Part shown: positions 15,507 to 23,761 of the stretch, piece after piece
Layout of the letters: each line of letters starts with the position of its first letter
How positions within the stretch are numbered: the first letter of the stretch is position 1
The notes under the pieces: generated by a model
What the model saw: the letters and a program-made list of their open reading frames with translations, nothing else
What the model was told of the DNA's origin: nothing
Databases searched by the model: none
NCBI GenBank assembly: GCA_050293885.1
Contig: JBNKNO010000009.1
Span: 21,630 to 85,629 of the forward strand
Length of the DNA stretch: 64,000 nt
Direction: 5' to 3'
Origin: Nitrogeniibacter sp050293885
GTDB lineage: Bacteria; Pseudomonadota; Gammaproteobacteria; Burkholderiales; Rhodocyclaceae
Program-made: the position numbers and the translations under genes

Positions 15507-17011
15507 TGCCCACTCGCCACCTGCTCTACCTCGACGCCAGCGCCATGCACTGCTATCAGTGGAATCAGGGGCGGGTGCGCCTGCTGGAGCGTTTCCCCAC
15601 CAACGAAGCGGGCTTCAGCGCCTTTGCGCGGCACGTGCACAAGCATCGCAAGGCGCTGTTTTCGCTGCTCGTCGACCTCGTCGAAGAAGGCTTTCAGCAC
15701 GAGGTGCTGCCCTACGTGCGCGGCGGCGACCGCGACGCCATGCTGACGCGCAAGGGCAACCAGGCCTTCTTTGGCTCGCCACTCACCACGGTCATTTCAC
15801 TCGGCAGGGAAGCGACCGGCCGCCGTGACGAGCGACTGCTGTTCGTGGCGCTCACGCGCAATGCCCTGGTCGAGCCCTGGCTCGAAGCCTTGCGCGCCGC
15901 CCATGCCCCGCTCACCGGCGTGTATTCGCCGCCGCTGCTGCTCGACCGCCTGATTCAACGCGCCGCCCGCAGCATGCCGCACTGCCTGCTCGTCACCTTT
16001 ACCCCGGGCGGCATGCGCCAGACCTTCTTCGAATCGGGTCGGCTACGCTTCAGCCGCCTGGCGCAAAGCCTCGACGACATCCCGATCGGCCTCGAAGATC
16101 AATGCGCCGCCGAGATTCTCAAAACGCATTCCTATCTGGTCGGGCAGCGCCTGATCCCCCGCGGCAGCCCCTTGCCGGTCCACATCCTGGTCGACCACGA
16201 GGATTTCAATCGCTTGCGCCCGGCGCTGCGCGACTCGGAAGAGCTGCGCTACGAACACATCCCGATCGCCACACTGGCAGAGAAAATCGGCCTGCTCGAC
16301 CGTCCCCAGGGCTCCAATGCATTGACGCTGCTGTTGCACTGGATGGCGCGCACCACACACAAAGCCCAACTGGCCAGCGACGCCGAACGACGCTACTACA
16401 GCATCTGGAAATTGCGCCAGGCGATCATCGGCAGCGGTCTGGCCCTGTTCGCCGCCGCCATGCTGTTTGCCGGCAAGCTGTGGTTCGAAGGCCAGGACAT
16501 GCAGGCCGAGGCCAGCGCGCTCGCGCTTCGCGCCCGCACCCAGAGTGCGGAGCTGACGACGCTGCAACAAGCGCTCCCCGCGCTACCGGTATCGACCGAC
16601 ATCCTTCGCCCCGCGGTGGAAACGCTCGATGCGTTACGCGCGCAAGACACCTCCCCGCACGCCTGGCTCGGTCACCTGTCGGCCACGCTCGATGCCCATC
16701 CTGAGGTAATGCTCGAAGCGGTCGACTGGCGCTACCGGGACGCCGCCCCCGACACGCGAATTCGCGAAGGCACTTTCGGCCGCGCCCGCCTGTCGCTGCC
16801 AGAATCCCTCGCGGCCGATCGACGCGCCATGGTCGAAGCGGCACGCGACTTCATCGCCGACCTGACACCGGGCACCGACGGCAGCGCCCGACTCACGCGC
16901 ATGCCGGTCGAACTTCAGTCCGACCGCGCGTTCCGCAGCTCGACGCAAGACAGCGCGCCGCCCGGCCGCCCCGAGTTCGAAGTCGAATTCGCCTTGGGGA
17001 TGCGCCCATGA
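15506..17011 (+). CDS. mshI: MshI-like pilus assembly protein, apparent PilM/PilN-type fusion
   Basis: This 501-residue protein has no strongly recognisable motif but a clear architecture. A cytoplasmic N-terminal part of about 300 residues starts HLLYLDASAMHCYQW and has the length and pattern of the actin-like PilM/MshI domain. A transmembrane helix (about 312-331, AIIGSGLALFAAAMLFAGKL), a coiled-coil-like segment rich in Ala/Leu/Gln and a periplasmic tail of about 120 residues as in PilN follow. In other MSHA loci these are usually separate genes. It couples by overlap to mshG and to the PilO-like gene. The assignment rests mainly on order and topology. Confidence 0.72.
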   Translation: MPTRHLLYLDASAMHCYQWNQGRVRLLERFPTNEAGFSAFARHVHKHRKALFSLLVDLVEEGFQHEVLPYVRGGDRDAMLTRKGNQAFFGSPLTTVISLGREATGRRDERLLFVALTRNALVEPWLEALRAAHAPLTGVYSPPLLLDRLIQRAARSMPHCLLVTFTPGGMRQTFFESGRLRFSRLAQSLDDIPIGLEDQCAAEILKTHSYLVGQRLIPRGSPLPVHILVDHEDFNRLRPALRDSEELRYEHIPIATLAEKIGLLDRPQGSNALTLLLHWMARTTHKAQLASDAERRYYSIWKLRQAIIGSGLALFAAAMLFAGKLWFEGQDMQAEASALALRARTQSAELTTLQQALPALPVSTDILRPAVETLDALRAQDTSPHAWLGHLSATLDAHPEVMLEAVDWRYRDAAPDTRIREGTFGRARLSLPESLAADRRAMVEAARDFIADLTPGTDGSARLTRMPVELQSDRAFRSSTQDSAPPGRPEFEVEFALGMRP

Positions 17012-17592
17012 ACCCCTTGCACGCACTGAGCCTGCTGCGCTGGCAGCTCCTGCTCGCCATCATCCTCGTCGCCGCCGGCGCCGCCGCCGTCATCAGCGCC
17101 AGCCAGGCCAGTGAGCAAGCACGAGCACAACTGGCCCGCGCACGACAGGACAACGTGCGCGCCAGTACCGACCTGCAACGCGCACACCTGCAAGAGGGCG
17201 CGGTTCGCGATGCGATCGCGCAGTACAAGGCCCTGGTCGAGGATGGGCTGATCGGGCCGGAACGACGGCTGAACTGGGTCGAGGCCCTCGATGCCGCCCG
17301 CAAGCGCCATCGCGTCGACACCGTCAGCTATGAAATCCTGCCGCAGCGCCCGCTCGACAGCAATGCGGCCGCCAACGCGGATCTGACCTGGATGGAAAGC
17401 CGGATGCGCTTGTCCATGCACTTGCGCCATGGCAAGGCCTTGCTCGACATCCTCGATGAGTTGCAATCGATTCGCAGCGCCATCGTTCAACCGCGCAGCT
17501 GCCGACTGGAGCGCGCGCCGGAAACATCGCCCGGGGTCAACGCCGACTGCGAACTGCGATGGCTCACGCTGCGTCGGGAGGGCGGCACATGA
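17008..17592 (+). CDS. mshJ: MshJ/PilO-like inner-membrane pilus alignment protein
   Basis: This 194-residue bitopic protein has a short N-terminus, one membrane span (LLLAIILVAAGAAAVISA, about 13-30) and a coiled coil rich in Ala/Gln/Arg (about 30-70). A compact periplasmic domain follows. Size, topology and position right after the PilM/PilN-like gene match PilO/MshJ, which bridges the inner-membrane platform to the secretin. Start and stop overlap the flanking genes by 4 bases each. Sequence similarity is too weak by eye to be certain. Confidence 0.65.
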   Translation: MNPLHALSLLRWQLLLAIILVAAGAAAVISASQASEQARAQLARARQDNVRASTDLQRAHLQEGAVRDAIAQYKALVEDGLIGPERRLNWVEALDAARKRHRVDTVSYEILPQRPLDSNAAANADLTWMESRMRLSMHLRHGKALLDILDELQSIRSAIVQPRSCRLERAPETSPGVNADCELRWLTLRREGGT

Positions 17593-17954
17593 GCCGCCTC
17601 CGCGCCCCGCTCGCGCTGCTCTTTGCCGCACTGCTGCCCGGTCTGGCGCACGCGCAACCGCCCTTGGGCCGGCTGTTCTTTTCGCCAGCAGAGCGCGTGG
17701 CGATGGATCGCGGCACCGACCACACCGAGAACCCGGCTGATTCGGCACCCCGCGTGCTCAACGGCATCGTTCGCCGCAGCAATGGCAAGGCCACGGTCTG
17801 GATCGATGGCAAGCCGGAAACACGACGCCTGCCCAGCGCCAACGCCGCGGTCATCGAAACGCCCGCCGGCACGTGGCAACGGCTCAAGGTCGGCGAATCG
17901 ACCGATGCGTCGGTAAACGAGTCCCCCAAAATCCGCATCGAGCCACCACGATGA
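17589..17954 (+). CDS. mshK: MshK-like periplasmic protein
   Basis: This 121-residue protein has a Sec signal peptide (MSRLRAPLALLFAALLPGLA, cleaved after about AHA). A small domain follows containing LNGIVRRSNGKATVWIDGKP and TPAGTWQRLKVGE, a pattern seen in MshK and other PilP/GspC-like proteins that contact the secretin. The ATG at 17589 overlaps the preceding stop by 4 bases and is preferred over an in-frame start 30 bases upstream. The gene overlaps the next one by 4 bases. Confidence 0.65.
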   Translation: MSRLRAPLALLFAALLPGLAHAQPPLGRLFFSPAERVAMDRGTDHTENPADSAPRVLNGIVRRSNGKATVWIDGKPETRRLPSANAAVIETPAGTWQRLKVGESTDASVNESPKIRIEPPR

Positions 17955-19135
17955 ACCGCCAAGGGCAAGCCGGCATGATCCTGCCGGCCCTGCTGATTCT
18001 GGTGCTCATCGGCGCACTGGCCTATTCCTTTGGTCGCCTCGAACGAACGCTGTCCAGCCAGACGCGCCAGCAACAGCGCACGGTCGAAGTGCTGGCGAAG
18101 GCGCGGGAGATTCTGCGCGACTATGCGCAATCGCATCATCTCACCCATTCGGGCGAGTCTGTCGGTTACCTGCCCTGCCCCGACGTAGACAATGACGGCA
18201 GCTCGGATGCGTTGCCAGTCGACTGCGGCAACCCCGGCATGTACGCCATTGGCCGCTTTCCCTACCGCACCCTCGGCAGTCTGCCCCTGCGCGACGGTTA
18301 CGGCGAATGCCTGTGGTACGTGGTCGCCGGTCAGTTCAAGAACAACCCCAAGCTGGTCGGCGAGTTCAACTGGGACAACTACCCGGGACAGTTCATCGTC
18401 CGCGCCGCCGACGGCCGCGACCTGCACCCGACCGCGCTCGCGACCGATCGTGCCGCCGCACTCATCATCTCGCCGGGACCACCCACATCCACACAGAACC
18501 GAAGCGGAACCGGCGCCGGCTGCAACGGCAACAACACCGCCAGCGTGGCGCTCACCGCCTTCCTCGAAGGCGGCTATGCGGCGACCAGCACCTCGCCCGT
18601 GATCGTCACCCAGGGCAGCATCGGCAGCGACACCAACAACGACCAGATCGCCTGGCTGGCCGCCAGCGACATCTTCGATGCGCGCCTCGCGCGGCGCAGC
18701 GATTTCAAGAGGATGATCGACGATATGCTCCAGCATATTGCCATCCGGTTGAGCCACCCACCTTCCCCCCTCCTCCCGATGCCGCCCCCGGGGAACAGTC
18801 ATTGGGTCACCGGCGTCGAAGTGGGCGAAGTGCCCGACTACCCCGATGATGTCGGGCCGCGTTGGCACGAGCACCTGCGCTATCTGCTTTGCCCCGGCGC
18901 GAGCGCCTGCATGACTCTGAACGGTGTTGCAAGCTGCGAGGGACTGCTGCTGTTCGGGGGCGCCGCCACCGCGGGGCAGACGCGGCCCAGCAGCAACGAC
19001 ATCGACTACTTCGAAGACAGTCTGGCCGGTCTGGCTGCGCCCAGCGTCACCGACTTCTACGCCGAACACGATTATTCTGGACTCGCCCCTTCCCAAGACT
19101 TGGCCATTTGCCTGCCGACGCCACCACCACCATGA
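17951..19135 (+). CDS. Pilin-like/minor pilus protein with large C-terminal domain
   Basis: This 394-residue protein has an N-terminal hydrophobic helix (AGMILPALLILVLIGALAYSF, written here from about residue 7 to 26) after the short basic leader MNRQGQ. It resembles PilX/MshP/GspK-type minor pilins: Gly8 could be the prepilin peptidase site, but the usual Phe and Glu+5 are absent. A large Cys-containing domain follows (YLPCPDVDNDG near residue 75, GTGAGCNGNN, YLLCPGASACM). The DVDNDGSSD stretch could bind calcium. It may be a tip adhesin or minor subunit; this is inference from position between mshK and another pilin-like gene, with 4-base overlaps on both sides. Confidence 0.6.
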   Translation: MNRQGQAGMILPALLILVLIGALAYSFGRLERTLSSQTRQQQRTVEVLAKAREILRDYAQSHHLTHSGESVGYLPCPDVDNDGSSDALPVDCGNPGMYAIGRFPYRTLGSLPLRDGYGECLWYVVAGQFKNNPKLVGEFNWDNYPGQFIVRAADGRDLHPTALATDRAAALIISPGPPTSTQNRSGTGAGCNGNNTASVALTAFLEGGYAATSTSPVIVTQGSIGSDTNNDQIAWLAASDIFDARLARRSDFKRMIDDMLQHIAIRLSHPPSPLLPMPPPGNSHWVTGVEVGEVPDYPDDVGPRWHEHLRYLLCPGASACMTLNGVASCEGLLLFGGAATAGQTRPSSNDIDYFEDSLAGLAAPSVTDFYAEHDYSGLAPSQDLAICLPTPPPP

Positions 19136-19803
19136 CCCCCAAGATCACACCCCGATCGCACCGCGGCTTCACGCTCGCCGAACTGGCCATCGTGCTGGTG
19201 ATTCTCGCGGTGCTGGCGAGCGTGCTCGTCATTCCCCTGAGCAGCCAGCTCGAAGCCCGCCAGCGTGCCGAGGCCGAGGCCACCCTGCGCGATATCCGCG
19301 CGGCGCTCATCGGCTTCGCCATTCTCAATCATCGCCTGCCTTGCCCGACCACGATCCTGTCACCATCCAACCCCGAGCATGGCAAGGAAACCACCGACGC
19401 CGGCGCCTGCACCGCCGCATCCGGCAGCAGCGACGCCATACTGCCCTGGCGGACGCTCGGCATTCCTCCGCTCGACCCGTGGGGCAATCACTGGCGTTAT
19501 CGCGCGGATCGCCGCTTCTCCGAGCCCAACCGGACCCCGATCACGAGCACCCACCCAACACTGGATGATCTGCGCATTTACGATCACACAGGCACCGCAC
19601 TCACCGCCAGCGACGAGACCGCCGTTGCCATCGTCTTCTCGCTGGGCGCCAACCTCGCGGCGGATGGTCACAACATCGCGTATGAGAACGGCAGCGGCGC
19701 CATCTACGAGGCAGGCGAACCAACCACCACCTATGATGATATGGTTATATGGATCGGTCGCCCGCTATTGATTGCGCGCATGGCCGAAGCCGGCAGTTTC
19801 TGA
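19132..19803 (+). CDS. Type IV pilin-like protein (minor pilin/pseudopilin)
   Basis: This 223-residue prepilin has a canonical class III signal: basic leader, then RGFTLAELAIVLVILAVLAS with cleavage expected after Gly12 and Glu+5 present. The C-terminal domain (about 190 residues) contains a Cys pair (CPTT and GACT) and the pseudopilin-like segment LDPWGNHWRYR. It would be processed by a prepilin peptidase encoded elsewhere. It is the last pilus structural gene of the plus-strand operon, starting with a 4-base overlap and followed by the cyclase gene. Confidence 0.85.
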   Translation: MTPKITPRSHRGFTLAELAIVLVILAVLASVLVIPLSSQLEARQRAEAEATLRDIRAALIGFAILNHRLPCPTTILSPSNPEHGKETTDAGACTAASGSSDAILPWRTLGIPPLDPWGNHWRYRADRRFSEPNRTPITSTHPTLDDLRIYDHTGTALTASDETAVAIVFSLGANLAADGHNIAYENGSGAIYEAGEPTTTYDDMVIWIGRPLLIARMAEAGSF

Positions 19804-19823
19804 GTGGTATCACGTTCACCCAC

Positions 19824-21164
19824 ATGCCTCCGATGACCGATCCGGACGACGACTTTTCCTACTACGCACAACCGTTCATGGCGCGATTGCGCAATGCCGG
19901 CGCACGTGTCGGGGACAGCGAAGAGACCCGTCTGGCCAAGTCGCTGCTGGTGTTTGCCACGGGCCTGATGAGCATCGCCACCGGCCTATGGCTTTTGTTG
20001 TACTGGCTCACCGGCCCCAAACTGTCGTCGACACTGCCGTTCCTGTTCCAGCTGCTGCTGGCGGGCAATCTCGCCTACTACGTGCAGAGCGGTAATTTCC
20101 GCTGGTTTCGCTTCAGCCAGCTGGCGCTGATCCTGTTCTTTCCCTTCGTCGCGCAGTGGAGCATGGGCAACTTCATCTCCGGCTCGGGTGTCATCCTGTG
20201 GGGGCTGATGGCGCCGGTCGGGGCGGTGTTCGTGATGGGCCTGCGTGAATCCCTGCCGTGGTTCTTTGCCTACGTCTTCTTTACCGCGCTCACCGGCTTC
20301 TTCGACTACATGCTGGTGGATGCCGCGGCCCCACTCGATACACCAACCGCCGTCTCGCTGAGTACCTCGGTGATCTTCTTTGCGCTGAATTTCATCGCCA
20401 TCTCCGGTCTCGTCTACGGCTTGCTGCGCTTCGCGTTCGATCAGAAGCGGCAAGTGCAGAACAAACTCCAGGACGCGATGAACCTGCTCACGCTTGAGCA
20501 GGACCGCTCGGAGCGTCTGTTGCTCAACATCCTGCCGGACGCCGTCGCCGCCCGTCTGAAGGATCAGGATCAACGCGTGGCTGACGACTTCTACAGCGTG
20601 ACGGTCATGTTCGCCGACATCGTGAACTTCACGCAAATTGCCAGCGGACTCAGCGCCCAGGAAGTCTTCAACATGCTCAACACGGTGTTCTGCCGCTTTG
20701 ACGAGCTGGTCGACAAATATGGCCTGGAGAAAATCAAGACCATCGGCGACGCCTACATGGTGGCCGGCGGCCTCGACGGCCGCTGTTCGGACCCCTGTGC
20801 CGCCATGGCCAATCTGGCCCTCGATATGCGCGACAGTCTTGCGGACCTGTCTGCGGAAACGCAGGTGCCGCTCGCTCTGCGTATCGGTATCAGCACCGGG
20901 CCGGTCGTCGCTGGCGTGGTGGGCAAGAAGAAGTTCATCTACGATCTATGGGGCGACACGGTCAATACCGCGAGCCGCCTGTCCGGTGAAGGCACCCCCA
21001 ATGCCATCCAGTGCGATCGACGCACCCACATGCATCTGGAGCAGCGCTACCACTTTGCCGATCGCACGAGCATGCGCCTCAAGGGCAAGGGCGACGTCAT
21101 CGTCTACTCGCTCGTCAACAAGGCTGACCGCCACGACGCCACGCCTCAACCGAGCGTGGTCTGA
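19824..21164 (+). CDS. Membrane class III adenylate cyclase
   Basis: This 446-residue protein has about six membrane spans in the first 215 residues (for example TLPFLFQLLLAGNLAYYV and LPWFFAYVFFTALTGFF). A signalling helix (QNKLQDAMNLLTLEQDRSER) and a class III nucleotide cyclase domain (about 255-440) follow. Metal-binding Asp residues are in VMFADIVNF and IGDAYMV, the Lys of EKIKTIGDAY and the Asp of YDLWGDTVN are the pair that selects ATP, and the transition-state Asn/Arg lie in NTASRLSGEG. It therefore should make cAMP rather than cGMP. The ATG at 19824 is 20 bases after the pilin-like gene, so it is likely co-transcribed with the pilus genes. Confidence 0.88.
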   Translation: MPPMTDPDDDFSYYAQPFMARLRNAGARVGDSEETRLAKSLLVFATGLMSIATGLWLLLYWLTGPKLSSTLPFLFQLLLAGNLAYYVQSGNFRWFRFSQLALILFFPFVAQWSMGNFISGSGVILWGLMAPVGAVFVMGLRESLPWFFAYVFFTALTGFFDYMLVDAAAPLDTPTAVSLSTSVIFFALNFIAISGLVYGLLRFAFDQKRQVQNKLQDAMNLLTLEQDRSERLLLNILPDAVAARLKDQDQRVADDFYSVTVMFADIVNFTQIASGLSAQEVFNMLNTVFCRFDELVDKYGLEKIKTIGDAYMVAGGLDGRCSDPCAAMANLALDMRDSLADLSAETQVPLALRIGISTGPVVAGVVGKKKFIYDLWGDTVNTASRLSGEGTPNAIQCDRRTHMHLEQRYHFADRTSMRLKGKGDVIVYSLVNKADRHDATPQPSVV

Positions 21165-22870
21165 TCGAGCACAAAACGCACACTGCCGTCGCGGTTTTCG
21201 GCCAGCGCCATCCGGTATCCCGCATCCTCGGCCTGTCGCGCCACCTGGTACAAGCCCATGCCGAGCCCGTTCTCCGAGCTCACCGGCTGGGTAAATAGCT
21301 GCGTGCACAAAGGCGCGGGCAGCGCCGCGCCCGAATCTTCAACCGCAATCCAGGGGCCCGCTTCCCCCACGCCCGCCTCGACACGCACCTCCACCGACGC
21401 ATCGAGCAGACGCTTGTCGAGTGCGTTCTGAATCAGGTTGTCCGCCGCCGCATTGAACAGTCCGATGGGCACACGCGCCGGTTCAGTCTCGGCACCGCCC
21501 ACGAACGCCACCGGCGACCCGGCATGGCGCTCGCGCAAACGCTGCCACCAGTGTGAGAAGTCAGCCGACTCATGGTCGGTTGCTGCGGGATTGCGCAGTT
21601 TCTCCAGCGTTTGCGACAACCGACTGGCGATCACCGGCAACTGACGCCCCACCAGATCTTTCAGCGTATCGGGCGCCACATCGGCGCGCGTCGCCGTAAA
21701 ACACAGGGTATTGAGCGACTGCAACAGATTCTTCACATCGTGCGTCAGTCGCGCGCCGGTCTCGTGCACCGCCCGCACATAAGACAGCGTCTGCAACTCG
21801 CGCGCATGGCGTTTCTCACGATAGAACTCCGCCAGCACACGCACCATCAGGTTCAAGTGCCATGACATCGCTGGGCTGGGCGCGCGCTCGAGATGCAAGG
21901 TCACGATCACGCCCTCTTGGCTGAGACGCTGTTCAACGCCCGCCGACTCACCGAAATGCCCTTCACCTTCGGTGATTTGCCAGCGCCCGCCACGCACCCC
22001 CGGCATCTGGCGCATTTCCTCACAGGCCAACGACACAAACGCTTCCGGCGTGTGCGTCGACACCGCCAGCGCCGCGACCCGATGCAACCACTCTTCGAAC
22101 GACATCCCGGCGGACAGCAGGCGCCGTGCGAACTGGGCCCCCAGTTGCGGACCGCCCATGCGCGGGTGCCAGGCCCATGCCATCAGCAACAGCAAGCCGG
22201 CCATGGCAAACAGCGCGCTGAGAATTGCCACCAGATAAGGCAGGCGCATGAGCCACATGAATGCCAGCGCGCCGAGCGTGGTGACTGCCAGCACCAGGAA
22301 CATCAGCATCGCCGAGACGAAATCGATGCCGCGCGCACGTGACGGTGAGGCATCGCCACGAAACAAGGCCACGCCCACAATCAGCAAGGGCAACACCGAG
22401 ACCGACAACCCCCAGAACAGGTCGCTCTCACCCACCGGCTCCGGCACCAGTTGCGGCAACACGACGATGAACAAGCAGCCGACCAGATAGGCCACGGCCA
22501 GTTGGTAGGGCAATCGCGCACGCGCCGACAGGGCCGCGAAAGCCTCACCGCCGACAATGCCCGCCAGCACCATCACCCACGCCGCCAGCAAGCCCCAGGA
22601 CAACAAGGCGATGAACGCGGCCACCGCGATCCCCATGAGCAACATATCTCGCACACGCAGGCGATAGGCGCCGCGCACGATGGGCTGCCAGATCAGGAAC
22701 AGGCCGAGGTGCACGAGCATCAGGGTGCGGCCGACGGCGCTCTCGACCCCCTGCAACAAGCCCAGGTGCAATACCGCCAGCCACAAGGCGAGCAGACGGA
22801 ACGGCGCCGCCGATAGAAACGCGAGCGGCATCTTCCGAGCTTCCCGATGGGCGTCATGATCTTGGGGCAT
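21146..22870 (-). CDS. Multi-pass membrane sensor histidine kinase
   Basis: This 574-residue kinase has about eight membrane segments in the first 250 residues, a GAF-like region (about 275-380), and a dimerisation helix with the phospho-acceptor in TGARLTHDVKNLLQSLNTL. The ATP-binding domain has N box NLIQNALDKR, DSGAALP and GLGMGLYQVA. The Lys-Asn-Leu context of the H box resembles PrsK-type kinases. It is convergent with, and overlaps by 19 bases, the adenylate cyclase gene, and is divergent from the pilin gene at 23096. No cognate regulator is adjacent; the sigma-54 regulator at 6191 is the nearest candidate. The ATG at 22870 has GAGGG just upstream. Confidence 0.85.
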   Translation of the reverse strand: MPQDHDAHREARKMPLAFLSAAPFRLLALWLAVLHLGLLQGVESAVGRTLMLVHLGLFLIWQPIVRGAYRLRVRDMLLMGIAVAAFIALLSWGLLAAWVMVLAGIVGGEAFAALSARARLPYQLAVAYLVGCLFIVVLPQLVPEPVGESDLFWGLSVSVLPLLIVGVALFRGDASPSRARGIDFVSAMLMFLVLAVTTLGALAFMWLMRLPYLVAILSALFAMAGLLLLMAWAWHPRMGGPQLGAQFARRLLSAGMSFEEWLHRVAALAVSTHTPEAFVSLACEEMRQMPGVRGGRWQITEGEGHFGESAGVEQRLSQEGVIVTLHLERAPSPAMSWHLNLMVRVLAEFYREKRHARELQTLSYVRAVHETGARLTHDVKNLLQSLNTLCFTATRADVAPDTLKDLVGRQLPVIASRLSQTLEKLRNPAATDHESADFSHWWQRLRERHAGSPVAFVGGAETEPARVPIGLFNAAADNLIQNALDKRLLDASVEVRVEAGVGEAGPWIAVEDSGAALPAPLCTQLFTQPVSSENGLGMGLYQVARQAEDAGYRMALAENRDGSVRFVLDQTTLG

Positions 22871-22939
22871 GGCCCTCATTGTAGAGCGGATGCCACGCAT
22901 TCGGCATGAGATCACCGTTGCGCGCTCAATGACGAAAGC

Positions 22940-22985
22940 TCGACAAACTGTCGAAATTTCGACGCATGCCGTCCATATCTCGACA
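22940..22985. promoter_or_regulatory. Palindromic sites, candidate upstream activator binding region
   Basis: Three copies of TCGACA or its complement lie here: 22940-22945, 22949-22954 (inverted) and 22980-22985. They include the inverted repeat TCGACA-AAC-TGTCGA and an overlapping perfect 14-bp palindrome GTCGAAATTTCGAC at 22950-22963. They sit 60-105 bases upstream of the sigma-54 promoter of the pilin gene, the usual place for an enhancer-binding activator. The activator is not known; the response regulator at 6191 is proposed. Confidence 0.55.
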
Positions 22986-23044
22986 CAAAGCTCAAAAATT
23001 CGTGCGATAAATCACGGAATCGGATCGCTGCGCCCAAGAATTGC

Positions 23045-23061
23045 CGGGCACGGGAATTGCG
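23045..23061 (+). promoter_or_regulatory. Sigma-54 (-24/-12) promoter of the pilin gene
   Basis: The sequence CGGGCACGGGAATTGCG has GG at 23047-23048 and GC at 23059-23060 separated by 10 bases. It matches the sigma-54 consensus TGGCACG-N4-TTGC almost throughout. It lies 35 bases upstream of the pilin ATG (23096), and GGAGAG at about 23080-23085 serves as ribosome-binding site. Confidence 0.8.
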
Positions 23062-23095
23062 TTAAACAACGCAAACACTGGAGAGTCACAACGGT

Positions 23096-23761
23096 ATGCG
23101 CATCGCCACTCGAAAATCACAACAAGGCTTCACCCTCGTCGAAATCGCCGTCGTGCTGGTCATCATCGGCCTGCTGCTCGGGGGTGTGCTCAAGGGGCAG
23201 GAGCTCATCAACAGCGCCCGGGTGAAGGCACTGGCGCAGGATTTCCGCAATGTACCCACCATGCTGTACGGATACCAGGACCGCTTTCGAGCATTGCCCG
23301 GCGATGACAGGCAGGCAACGACACACCTCGGTGCGGCGGCGCTCAACGGTGATGGCAACGGTCGCATCGATGGCGACTGGAACACGACCACGAACAACGA
23401 CGAGACCTGCCTGTTCTGGCAGCATCTTCGCCTTGGCAATTTCATGGCTGGTTCCACCGTACCCGCCTCTTGCGCCCTGCAACCGCGAAACGCCGCGGGC
23501 GGCATGATGGGTATCGAGACGGCCTACACGGGGCACGGTGCCTACATCAGTGGCATGCGCGGCACCTATCTTTGTTCCGACGGCGTTCAGGGGCGCTACG
23601 TTCGTCAATTGGACCAGACGATGGACGATGGCGATCCGAGCACCGGCTCCATGCGTGCCGCCGCTTATGGTGTAGCCGGACTACCCGCGCGCGGCGCGGC
23701 CGCCGTCGCACTCGGCGCGCTGAATGACGAGGATCCATACCTCGTCTGTATCGAGCTCTAA
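23096..23761 (+). CDS. Major-pilin-like type IV prepilin (MshA-type)
   Basis: This 221-residue prepilin has leader MRIATRKSQQG and cleavage before Phe12. The mature N-terminus is FTLVEIAVVLVIIGLLLGGV with Glu+5. The C-terminal domain has four Cys (NDETCLF, VPASCALQ, TYLCSDG and LVCIEL) and an ALPGDDRQAT motif shared with many pilins. Its own sigma-54 promoter and a good ribosome-binding site suggest high, regulated expression, as expected for the main subunit of the pilus built by the genes at 7631-19803. It ends tail-to-tail with the antiporter gene, overlapping by 4 bases. Confidence 0.87.
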   Translation: MRIATRKSQQGFTLVEIAVVLVIIGLLLGGVLKGQELINSARVKALAQDFRNVPTMLYGYQDRFRALPGDDRQATTHLGAAALNGDGNGRIDGDWNTTTNNDETCLFWQHLRLGNFMAGSTVPASCALQPRNAAGGMMGIETAYTGHGAYISGMRGTYLCSDGVQGRYVRQLDQTMDDGDPSTGSMRAAAYGVAGLPARGAAAVALGALNDEDPYLVCIEL

